A stretch of DNA of 64,000 nt from Zasmidium citrigriseum (lineage: Eukaryota > Ascomycota > Dothideomycetes > Mycosphaerellales > Mycosphaerellaceae): the NCBI GenBank assembly GCA_002786025.1, contig NHNW01000008.1, forward strand, positions 310,001 to 374,000, in the 5' to 3' direction. The position numbers and the translations under genes were made by a program. Below, one piece after another: positions 21,969-31,954 of the stretch. The stretch's first letter is position 1. Each line of letters starts with the position of its first letter. The notes under the pieces are model-generated. The model was not told the origin of the DNA and made no database searches. It saw only the letters and a program-made list of their open reading frames with translations.

Positions 21969-23717
21969 CTAAGCCGAAGACTGGCCACGATGCACGCCCT
22001 CGTCATTCGCCATCTCCTCCTTTTCAATCTCGGCCCCGCGGAGAGCTCCCTCTGGATCACTGTCATCACCAGCGCCAGGATGCTCATGTTTCTCCAAGTC
22101 GATGTCTTCCTTGCCCTTGCGAACCTTCCGCTCAGTCCAGACAGGATTCTCGCCCCTCTCATGAGCCTTCTCAAAGATGGCATCCATAGCCTCGAGCTTG
22201 TACCCATTCGTCTCAGGAAAGAACCAGAAGACAACTGGAACATGCATATAGTTGAAGCACATGAACACGAAGTACGTTTGCCACGAGATCTTGTTGATCA
22301 TGATTGGAGCCAGCTGGACAACACCATAGTTGATCAACCAGTTCGAGCAAGTCGAGAACCCGTTCGCTTCGGCACGGATCCGGATTGGCGTGACTTCTGC
22401 TGGGTAGAGCCAGGTCACGCCGAGCCAGCCGATGGCGAAGCAGGTGTTGTAGATGAAGATGAAGACCGTGGCGGCGTAGGCTGGGGCTTTGTATTCGGTT
22501 GTCGCTTTGGAGAGGCAGGCGCCGACGATTAGGAGGCAGGTTCCCATGCCGATGGCGCCCCAGAGCATGAGGCGTCGGCGGCCTAGACGGTCGACGACGA
22601 CGAGAGCGACGAGTGCGGCGAGGAAGAATTCGGTTCCTAGGCAGCCGGTCATGAGGCGTGAGAGCTCGGCATCGAAGCCAAGGCTATCCTCGAATACTGT
22701 GGTTGCGTAGTAGGTTACAAGATTGAGGCCTGTCAATACTGAGTCAGTAAACGTTTCAATCACGGGGATGTCTTGAAGAATGCTTACCACCAAGCTGCTG
22801 GAACGCCTGCGATAGACAGGCCACGGTAAGCCGCCAGAGGTTCATCTCCTTCCCGTTGCTCAACATCTCCTTCGGAGTGAGCTTTGTTGACTCCGTGATA
22901 GCATTCACACGCTGCATCTCCTCGATATCCTTGATCAATGACGGATCTTCTGGGGACTTGTTCTCCAACACAGCAAGCACATGTCGAGCTTCGTCAGCAT
23001 CTTCCTGTTTGCCCTTCTTGATAAGCCACCGAGGAGATTCCGGGTACAGCAAGACACCAGCAATGAGCATGAATCCGAACGCAGCCTGGATAGCGATCGG
23101 AACTCGCCACTGCACCGAGCCGTACTGCGTGACGAACCAGAAGCCGTAATTGATCCAGTAGGAGACCATAATACCACCAGTGATCAAAGCGCCTTCGAAA
23201 AGCACCAAGAAACCTCGAATCTTTGGCGGTGCCATCTCAGCTTGCCAAACAGGTATCGACGAGGTGTTCATTCCGTTTCCTACACCGGTAACTATTCGTC
23301 CCACGATCATTTGCGCCATTCCGTATGAAGAGGCCTGAAGAGCGGTTCCGATGAGCATGATCAGGGTGCCAATGAGGACCGACTTCCTCCGACCGAGGAT
23401 GTCGCCCAGCCATACAATCGAGAGGGAACCGATGAGGCAGCCGATTTCGTAAATAGCGACGACGAGGGCCTGGATGGCGCCGGATTTGTTGTTGGGCTCC
23501 ATCTGAGGGAAGGTTTCGAGGAAGATGGGCTCGGTGATGATTCCGGACATGATTCCCTCTGGATAGTCGTTAGCTTTGCGAGCTTGACTGGTGGGCTCTA
23601 CTTACGATCATATCCGAAGAGCAAGAAGCCACTGGCGGCAGTGATACAGACTCCAGTCTGCAAAGCGGTGCCGCTGATGTGCCCGCCCAGCAGGCCTTTG
23701 TGGTCTAAGAGACCCAT
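21969..23717 (-). CDS. MFS sugar transporter
   Basis: Exons 23717-23606, 23558-22788 and 22729-21969 give 547 residues. Hallmarks include GFLLFGYD in the first helix, GDILGRRKS between helices 2 and 3, PESPRWLIKKGK after helix 6, DRLGRRRLM in the second half and PAEVTPIRIRAEANG followed by a helix and FFPETNGYKLEAMD. These belong to the sugar porter family (proton symport or facilitation of hexoses, maltose, quinate and similar). The N-terminal exon is short (37 codons) and its junction was chosen to give DQGIMSGI, the usual consensus. Located in the plasma membrane. The specific sugar cannot be read from sequence. Confidence 0.9.
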
Positions 23718-24647
23718 GATGGACTTGTCTCGTGTTCTTCAAGCTTGTACGAGCTGTCGGGAGTACTGAGACGTGGTTCTCAGGCACGTAAAGGAAGAGA
23801 GCAGCGAAAAGTCTGGACCAAAAGCAGAAGGGAAAAGACGCAGCACCAACAGTCGTTCATATACTCCCTGCGAACGATATCACGATCCTCTTGGCGGTGA
23901 CGACCTTCTGGAAAGAAAGACTGACAACGCAAAACTTTTCATCAGACGCATGATAGCCAGCGCTGCTCACAACTGCGGAGGCCTCCATCGGACACCGTTG
24001 TTCAACAGCAGCGGAGGTTGACGACGAGCTGCATGGAGTAAAGACAACATGTTTGGTCGATGTTGTTGAACAGCGGGTCAGGCCTGGAGAAGTTTGACAT
24101 CATTGCCGCCGTGGGTGGATATCGGAGAAGCAAGGGGTGGTGGAGGAAGTGAGTGGGTGTTCTGCACATCCCTATCGTCGGTCAAGCGCCGAGGAAAGTG
24201 ACGCTTTTCAAGCTTATTGCTTGAACGTATGCCCAGAAAATGCCCAGAACATCTTGACGAATGTCAGTCGATAAGTTGGGTGAGAGTCGGAGAACGTTCG
24301 AGTATTTGGCAAGTCGCTAAAGCATGAGACGAAGTGCTGCTTTGTTGTACGCCTCTTGAGCATTCTGCAAAACGCTGCAACTGCAATATGATGCCATAGA
24401 ATGTGCGATCGCGTTGAATTCGAGATCTGTCCGACGATGTAAAGTGGTTGAGCGCGATTATCTCGGGCTCCTGTGAGTGAAGGAGGACCGAGAAGTGACC
24501 GACATTCCTGGTCGTTTCGACGTCATCTTTTAACCTTGAAAAGATGCATGAATGCATTCTGACGAACCACGGACAGGCACGGCATCCACTCTCGAAGCGT
24601 TCCGAGCATGTGAAGATTATGCACTCCCATAAGTCCGTGAGGTTGCT
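23718..24647. other. Intergenic, no convincing gene
   Basis: About 930 bp. Promoter of the minus-strand transporter and the 3' region of the reductase. Short open frames only; no RNA gene seen. Confidence 0.45.
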
Positions 24648-25676
24648 TTACAGAGTCACCACCAGCTTCTTTGCACTGACGCCCTTGCTGAGGAGATCCA
24701 CTGCCTTCTGAATGTTTTCCAAGCCATGTCCGATGATCTCTGGATCGGGTTTGTACTTGAACTTTCCAGTCTCGAGTGCAGAGGGTAAGAAATTTTGCCA
24801 GAGATGCTGTCCGATGGTCGCCTGATACGAAGCCTGGTCGACCAGGAAGTTTGTCTTAACAGCCACGTCGAGCTTCCCGAACGTGTCCGCACCGGGCTGG
24901 ATGGCTGCTATGAGCTTCCGAGCAGAGGCGCAGCCGTTTAGAATCTCGCAGAGGGCCGCGATTGTTTCCGGTTTCGAGATGCAGTCGAAAGCACCGACAA
25001 TGTCTTTGCTCTTGCAGGTCTCGATAGTCTTCTCGACGATTTCACTGTCTTTGTAATCGAAGCAGAGGCCTGCTCCGAGGGATCGTACCATCTCATGGTT
25101 GGCTTTGCTAGTAATGGCAATGACTTCGTAGCCAACGGCTACAGCGCATTGCACTCCACAGCACCCCAAACTACTGCTAGCACCCCAGATGAGGAGTGTC
25201 TTGCCGTGGCCGCCGTTTTCTGGTGGCAAGCTTAGCTCCAAAGTCTCCTTTGCGAAGAGGCAAGACGTGGCAGTGTTGAAGCCCAGCGGTAAGACGACTG
25301 CGTGAGTTTCATCGTCTTTCGTCGGGATACGCGCAAGGTACGGTGCCTTTAGCACGACGTATTCCTGGAACATCGAGTACTTGTAGTCTTCGAGCGGTCC
25401 GCCTTGCCCGAAGACCCGGTCACCGACTTGGAATTGTCTTTCGAGTTCTCTGCCAACCTCGACGATCTCGCCAGCCGCATCGCAGCCCAGGATAGCCGGG
25501 TATTTGGAGATCAGCAGTCCCATTTGCTGAAGCATCCAGTCTGCTGGATTCATAGCCACTGCCTTCGTTCGGATGATAACTTCTCGAGGGCCACATGTCG
25601 GATATGGTGCTGGTCCGATGGTCATGACGGGGTCTTGTTTGGCGTTCAGCCAGAGAGCTCTGTTCGTGGCAGGCAT
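24648..25676 (-). CDS. MDR-family oxidoreductase (ToxD/zinc-binding dehydrogenase-like)
   Basis: A single exon of 342 residues. The N-terminal GroES-like fold shows PTCGPREVIIRTKAVAMNPAD and GCDAAGEIVEVG. A nucleotide-binding stretch follows with LLIWGASSSLGCCGVQCAVA (Rossmann GxxS). FDYKDSEIVEKTI and the C-terminal GLENIQKAVDLLSKGVSAKK fit ToxD-like members, which are NADPH-dependent enoyl or quinone reductases. Structural and catalytic zinc ligands of true alcohol dehydrogenases are not obvious, so it is probably zinc-free. Cytosolic. The nearby MFS gene on the same strand may be co-regulated, but this is inferred from position only. Confidence 0.85.
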   Translation of the reverse strand: MPATNRALWLNAKQDPVMTIGPAPYPTCGPREVIIRTKAVAMNPADWMLQQMGLLISKYPAILGCDAAGEIVEVGRELERQFQVGDRVFGQGGPLEDYKYSMFQEYVVLKAPYLARIPTKDDETHAVVLPLGFNTATSCLFAKETLELSLPPENGGHGKTLLIWGASSSLGCCGVQCAVAVGYEVIAITSKANHEMVRSLGAGLCFDYKDSEIVEKTIETCKSKDIVGAFDCISKPETIAALCEILNGCASARKLIAAIQPGADTFGKLDVAVKTNFLVDQASYQATIGQHLWQNFLPSALETGKFKYKPDPEIIGHGLENIQKAVDLLSKGVSAKKLVVTL

Positions 25677-26091
25677 CGTCGATCAGTCTCTTCGTGTATG
25701 CTTGTATGCTCAGCTTCGATGGAATTGAATTGAGACTCTCCAGTCGCGAATGGAAGGTATAAGTATCCCGTGGCACTGAACGTCGTCCATCTCCTAAGTC
25801 CGCCTGCTCAAATCAATGCCTGGAGTTTGTCGGCGATAATGGGTGCTATCCTTTCATTGTCTTGTGGTCAAGTGTCAAGAATCCTCGTGTTGCACAACGG
25901 TATACAGATACGAGATGGGATACGAATCGGGGTTAGTGTTGCGCCCGCAAAGGATGCGTGAACGAGGAACGGGAGAGCAAGAGCCAGTGGCAGCCGCAGT
26001 TCCGATTCTCGGAGAGTGTACAAGCAATGCACCAGTATTCGGCTCATGACAGTCCGAGAGCAGTCGGTACGACATTGCCCATGATCCTGAT
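25677..26091. other. Intergenic, promoter of MDR oxidoreductase
   Basis: About 415 bp. A TATAC-type run near 25757 lies upstream of the reductase start on the minus strand. No gene seen. Confidence 0.4.
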
Positions 26092-27991
26092 TCAGACCTC
26101 CTGCTTGTACACCTCCTGCTTTTGCTGTCCAACGAGACTCTGGAGTACAACCGCAGCCCGACTACTATGGCAGTCGTCATGGACAGGTTCACCTCCTCGA
26201 AGTAGCGAATGACGGTTGCTCTGTTGGAGTGCATATCGCCGAGATGGCGTCAGACAATTGTGCTGTGCTTCCGCAGCTCTCAATTGGCAAATCTCGTCAT
26301 CCTTACAGCCCTCGGTGCAATTGCCTGTCGCCCAGCCACGGCTTTTGCGGGCATAGTAGTCTTGGAATGCAGCGTCATTGGTCTCGAATGCCTCCGTAAC
26401 GTTGTGCCAGAAAGCGGGCGTTAGTTCCGCTGCGGTTGCAGTGGTGTTGACTAGTGGTCCATAGGCTGCTTTCGCCGAATAATATGAGCTCCAGATCGGA
26501 CCTGTCGTCTGAAAGCCTTCTTTCTCGAGAGGTGCTGTGTAGACCTCGAAATCAAGGACGCCAAACGTGTCTGGGTCCACAGTGAAGACACGAAAAGCAG
26601 GCGAGCCGGATGTTGGCGTGAGCGACGGGCTGATGTACGACATCATGCTCGCTGTCAGGTGTGATCGATCTGAATAGTTGCTATAGCTGAGCTCGAAGTG
26701 ATCTTGATGAGTGTGACCTAGATCTTAAAGTCAGCGTTAAGAAGAAATCGGTGGAAACAAGCAGCTCACCCCAGAACATCGCTGCAATGGTCGCCTCGTA
26801 GCGATTGACAATTTGATCGAGGTAATTCGATCCATCGTAGAGAGCATCGTGTCGACCAGGAGGCATGTGGCCCAAGATATACACCCTCTCACCGGCATCC
26901 TCTGCTGTTTGTAGTTCATCGACCAACCAAGCGAATTGGCCGTTAGGATCGAAGACCATCTCCTTTTCGAATACCCAAAAGTTGAAGGCATAGAACAGGT
27001 TGGTGTTGATCGAAATGATCCGCAACTTGGTCTGGGGTATTTTATAAGAGTATGCGCCGTAACTGTCTGCAGTTTTGGCCTTGTCTTTGCCAATCCAAGT
27101 CTGCCACTTCTTAGAGACAACATCGTAGACCCATTGACTACTGATGGCGTTTTCGATGGCATCGTGAGGAAAGCTGTTGCAGGGGACTGCTTCGTGATTA
27201 CCCAAAGTCCCGAAGACTGGCATTGGAAGAATTTCCGACATGGTGCTGTAGGCTGAATCGATACTATGTTTCACCCCGGTCTTTTCCACAATCCAGACAG
27301 CGTGCTCGGGTATGTCTCCTGTGAAAAGCGCGAAGGAAGCATCGTGCGCGATGTCCCTGATCGCACCGTACATGCTTTCTTCCAGTGACTTCGGGACGTC
27401 ACAAAGATGGTTGCCATTGGGACCTGCTGGATATGATGTGTTGCCCGGAGCATCATCCGCAGTGTACGTCCGACAGCAGATTGGCTTTGTGCAATTGTAG
27501 TTGCTGCCGGCCTCATATTCCAGGTCCACATGAACGTCACTGAAGTGAACAAACTTGATGGGCTTTTTCCCACTTGGCGGTGGTCGCTGGAGATGTTTGG
27601 GCTTCGGCTTCGGAAAAGTCACATTGTATGGCCGAACTTCTGGAATATCGCACAAGCCCATGAGCGTCGTGCAGAATAGCTTCGAAGTATGTGACGGGAC
27701 CGACATCTCTCGGATAGCTCGTGCGAGAATGGGGCCTTCCTGGGCCATGATACCATCGCAAACGTCGTCATCCTCAGCATTGGTGAGTTTGCATGCCTCT
27801 GCAAGTGATGCGATCACCCGGTCGTCGCCAAAAAATGCGATTCCCTTCAAGGTGATAAGTGCGCTCTGGCATTCGCCGCAGGTGGTGGCTCCTACGATGC
27901 CGGTGATGAACTGCTGAGAGGATGGCGGTTCCTGTGCCTGCGCTAGGGATGCCACGGTGGCGACGATGCTGACGATGCTCTTCCAGATCAT
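26092..27991 (-). CDS. Secreted acid sphingomyelinase-like phosphodiesterase
   Basis: Exons 27991-26770 and 26717-26092 give 615 residues. The N-terminus has a signal peptide (MIWKSIVSIVATVASLAQAQ). A saposin-B-like domain follows, with Cys pairs including CGECQ (from Cys38), DDDVCDGI and FCTTLMGLC. The metallophosphoesterase core shows FSDVHVD (Asp152, His154), GD at 225-226, GNHE at 264-267, GHMPPGRHD at 374-382 and GHTHQD at 408-413. These are the metal ligands of the calcineurin-like fold. The GHTH block straddles the 52-nt intron, which supports the splice. The enzyme would cleave sphingomyelin or related phosphodiesters outside the cell or in the vacuole. The last 60 residues are less certain, since the usual C-terminal form is not obvious. 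Confidence 0.9.
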
Positions 27992-28065
27992 CTTGACGGT
28001 TGATGAAAGGCTGCCGAAGAATCCCGGAATGGTGGTGTTTGCCGCAGGCCAGGAACGATTATTAT

Positions 28066-28142
28066 GAGCCGAACTGAAGTCAACTTCGGTCAGTCAGCAG
28101 TTATTGCTTTGTGACAGTGCATCTGGTGTCACGGTGTTTCAT
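28066..28142 (+). pseudogene. Decayed tRNA-Phe fragment (anticodon arm plus intron)
   Basis: The stretch from ACTGAAG at 28073 to ATCTGG at about 28126 repeats the anticodon loop, the intron and the 3' side of the anticodon stem of the tRNA-Phe gene at 28891-29007, with a 3-nt deletion and two substitutions. Weaker similarity continues on both sides, into the D-stem side and towards the T arm. It lies on the opposite strand to the intact gene and lacks a matching acceptor stem, so it cannot fold as a tRNA. It sits about 80-150 bp upstream of the sphingomyelinase ATG. Confidence 0.85.
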
Positions 28143-28890
28143 GGCGGTTGTTTGTGTCGTTGACGATGGCGAAGATGTTCCTGCATGACCATTACGCAGT
28201 CCGGTCATGCGGGACGTCAGATCCAAACGGTAGATCGGCGTAGCTTCAGATCTGGAAAGCTTGTCGAATGGCGGGCCAGATCCAAAGGTTGCTTTCACTG
28301 GGCGTGGATTTTCATTGCGCTGGCGATGTGGAATGGCACTGGGCACTGGGCGGATGAAGAGTAGATGCAAAATGTTGTTTGTGATGGAAGGAGAACGCGC
28401 TGGGGTCACGTGGGCTGGAAATACAATCCCGATGCAACGCGCGATCGGACTGGAAACTGCGCAGCTGATTGGCGCGGCGACAATTCCTTACTTCAAGGGA
28501 ATTTGCGTGCACTCTCGTTTGCATCAGACGAAATGATCGCACTGAGAGCGAATCTCTGACCAACCTCATAGCAATTGGAATATCGCGTGCCTTCCGAAAG
28601 ATCAGGTCGCCAACGCCAAGCCTGACGCACGAGCCACCGAAGTGAATGTCTCAGCTCCAAGCTCTTTTGACGACCCAAACTTGGTCCAACGTACATGATT
28701 GTTTCTAGGCAGTAGAATAGGTCGCTTGTAAGCCTCAGGAAAGCGTCCAAAAGAATTAGAGCGCCCAGGCAGGCTTGAAAACAGCCCACGAGCATTTCCA
28801 ACGCCCAGACCTTTCTCCGACCTCCAGACTGATCCTGGGCTTCTGGACATGATTCTAAATGATGAAAAGAACGTCAAGGAGCAAAAGGAA
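28143..28890. other. Intergenic between the tRNA relic and tRNA-Phe
   Basis: About 750 bp, flanked by an intact tRNA-Phe and its inverted relic. A CACGTG palindrome lies near 28406-28411. No convincing protein gene. Confidence 0.45.
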
Positions 28891-29007
28891 TGCGACCTCT
28901 GTGGATCGAACACAGTACCTCCAGATGGACTGTCACAGAGTAGTAATAACTGCTGACTGACCGAAGTTGACTTCAGTCTGGCGCTCTCCCAAGTGAGCTA
29001 AGGTCGC
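28891..29007 (-). tRNA. tRNA-Phe (GAA) with 44-nt intron
   Basis: The 5' half (29007-28971) and 3' half (28926-28891, including the discriminator A) fold into a standard cloverleaf. The seven-base acceptor stem GCGACCT/AGGTCGC pairs completely, the D arm carries GCTC and GAGC, the anticodon stem CCAGA/TCTGG encloses CTGAAGA with anticodon GAA, and the T arm is CTGTG-TTCGATC-CACAG. The intron (28970-28927) sits one base after the anticodon, the canonical place, and its start contains a TTC that can pair with the anticodon. CCA is not encoded. The intron is moderately long for a fungal tRNA-Phe. Confidence 0.93.
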
Positions 29008-31954
29008 TTTTATTGCATTCAGGAACGAGGAATGTTGATATCTTTGACTCCTGATTGGATGAGAGCAATCAGGGAAGCAAAGTATATGTCTCTTTGCAAA
29101 ATTTGCTGCGGGGTTGGAATTTTCGGCTGCTCCGGCTGTGTAGTGCGACGACTTGGCTCCACAACAGTCTCGACACTTTACAATGCATCGTTCAATTGTA
29201 CATGAAACAACAGAAGGCCGTCGGGTTCGTTGATCGAATGTGTATTGAATCTTCGTTGGCCATACCGAAATTTGGCTTTTGGTGACCCTTTTCGATGATT
29301 GATCGTTGTTCTTTCTGCACGACGACGAAGCGTCTTTCAAAGAGCTGCAGATCAACGATTCCAAGAGCAAAATGCTTCAGCAATTGATGCCGTCCATGTA
29401 GTATCGTCCTCAGGGGGATCAGGTTGTGACCAGGCTTCGACCGGTGCAAGACGGCGAATCACAAGAAGGACTCATATGGTCGTTGCCGATGATGTAGAAG
29501 CGAAGAGTGGAACATTCTTCGTTGCAAATGACCAACAGATCACCCTTCGAAAGCTACCGATCGATGTGCCTAGAATATGTCTCCTTGACCAAGACCGTAG
29601 GGCATGCATTGCAGGGCATACTACGTTGGAACGATGCATGTGATGGATTGAAGCAATCGCCCAAAAGCGATTCTGTCTACTATTCATGGCTGGAAAGCAG
29701 GTCACTCAAACTTGTCGCTACAAGTCCTTCGTCTGGCCTGACATGCACTGTGGCAGAGCTTTTTTACAACATGGAACGGATCGAGAGAGCACCGAATCCG
29801 TCACATCGCGATCTCACAGACGACATTTTCGTGAGGGAGAGCTATCATGGTCGAAAGTTCCTTGAAAAGCTGAATTCACACGCACGCGGACCGGCCGTCC
29901 TTGGACTTCTCGCATTCCAGTGACTAGAGACCGAGGCCTCAATGTGATTACTGCTCGTGCCATTTTTGGAGTTTACCCGTCCTGTTCCAGCGCGACACTT
30001 TCAACCACAAGCCCATGTACCTTGTCAGGTGCCATCATCCAGGAACTCTAAATGACGAGGATGCCACCGGGCAACGATGGGCCTGTCTTCAAAGCGCAAG
30101 GGTACGAAGTCTAGAACAACCGGCGAAGAACATCAATGATCTCTCGTCGATCGATCATTTGAATTATCACGATGCTTGCGTGGACACTGAGGAGCGGTCT
30201 TGACAAGAGTTGAATACTTGGTGATGAGTACCGATCGTCGTCAGATTCATGAAATTCATCACACATCCTTCTCTTCCATCTTGTCCCGTGGTCCAAGATC
30301 TTGACAGCAACGGTGCAGCCCTGTCACCCGCCAACAACCCGGCAACGATCCAGTGGTACCGTGGGCCGGCTGCGACATGACAGCGGCTTCCCGCACACGA
30401 GAAAGAGCCTTCCACGGTCGATGTTTGCTTGGCCGCCTCGTGTGATGTTATTCTTGCTTCTTCCAGAATTCGTCGGCTGACCGACAAGAGAATGATCGGT
30501 GAACTGTGGCTGGCGAAAACAGCATTTTCGTACGGTCAGCTCACCTCTCGATATCCAATGACGGTTCAGAGCAGCATTCTCGCGTAGTGCCTGGCTTGTA
30601 TAGGCAAGCTGTAGCAGCTACAAAATCGATAGGGCGGCATAAGCTCCAGAAGGCGGCAGCTCGACTGCATCGTGATGACTGAATGCGAACCTCGCTTGCG
30701 CTGTGCTGGCAGAACCAGAAGTGGTAGATCCATTGGCGAGGTGTGAGATGGGATGCATGTTTCTTACGCCGAGTGTCAGAGAACAAGACTCTTGATTCGC
30801 ACGGCCAAACTCCTCCCATCTATTGCAGCATTCCTTCCTCTGCGTTCGGTTGAAAGTCTCCAAGGTGTACCTACAGTAGCGGGTGGAGCTGCAGTAGCCT
30901 GGCCAAGGTTCTCCGCGTAAAGATTTTTTCTAGAGCTTCGTCGCTTCTATTTTCAGCGCTGGCCAAGCACGGCAAGCATCTCGCCACCACATGCGCTGTG
31001 AGGCGGCCACGAGCCTTCCACGGCGTCTTCGTGCGACATCCCGATGAGACTTTCGTCACTGGAGGCGCCGAGAATGTCGTTTGCTGAGGCGATCCGAGTA
31101 CCAGAATGTCTTCCGCACCACGCGCGCGCCTGTGAAACGAGGAAGCCCTAAATGCGGTGCCAGTCGCAATATTTCCCTTTGAGGCCTGATGAGAGGAATA
31201 CAGCGTCAACTCAACGTCAGGGATCCGATTCTTCAAGAAACCTCAAACAATGGGTCTCTCTGCCCGGCAGCCGGAGTCGTCGCTGTCCTCTCGCGCTGCT
31301 CGTTCACAGCACTCAAGCTTTGCTGGTGGCGCTGGCGGCGCTACTTCCGGTTAAGTGTCCAATTTAACAAGGACAGCCCGTCCAATCCACAGCCAACCAG
31401 TGGCGCCGAACAGTCAGAGATACTACAACGCCGCTCGTATATGCTGTACAGAAGAGCTGCTGCAGTGCCAATGGACATGCAGTATTGGATATGCAATAAC
31501 ACCACCGCGACCAGCAAGCAGCTCTGCAGCCTGTCGTCATGTGCCAGGAACAGCGCTCTGGGGCATCTCCACCGACTCAGGCCGCGGCGGTGCTAGCCCC
31601 CCTATTTCACCCTATCCCTCACACACGAGTCGACGGGGCGCCGCGAACACGAACTGCGGCTCGAACGCCTGCATCTGTCCTCGCCCAACCGCTGCCCCAG
31701 CCAAGCGAGACCTCGTGTGTCGTCTATTCCCTCCCGCTATATGCGTTCGCGCAACGGCCCAAACGCTTCCCGTTCCCAAGCTTGGTCAAGTCCTAATTTC
31801 CCTTAAAACCATCTCTTCTTCTCGTCTTCCATGCCCTGTTCTCTCAAACAACACCCTGCTCGGCGTGCTTGCGTTTGAGCACGTTTGTTGCATCATTCTC
31901 ACAATCGCTGACACGACATTCGTTCATACTACTTAATTCTTTCGTTTTTCCATC
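29008..31954. other. Long intergenic stretch, 2.9 kb, including tyrosinase promoter
   Basis: No family-like gene found. Two overlapping plus-strand frames at 29299-29923 look weakly protein-like but match nothing I know. The last 500 bp before the tyrosinase ATG is pyrimidine-rich, as expected for a fungal promoter and leader. No tRNA, transposon or repeat array was noticed. Confidence 0.5.

Noticed and set aside
29299..29923. Two overlapping plus-strand frames after tRNA-Phe
   Set aside because: No splice junction gives a family-like protein; may be remnants but not supportable as a gene.
31355..31936. 193-codon frame upstream of tyrosinase
   Set aside because: Lies in the pyrimidine-rich promoter and leader, reads as Pro/Thr/Ser/Cys filler, and ends just before the tyrosinase ATG.
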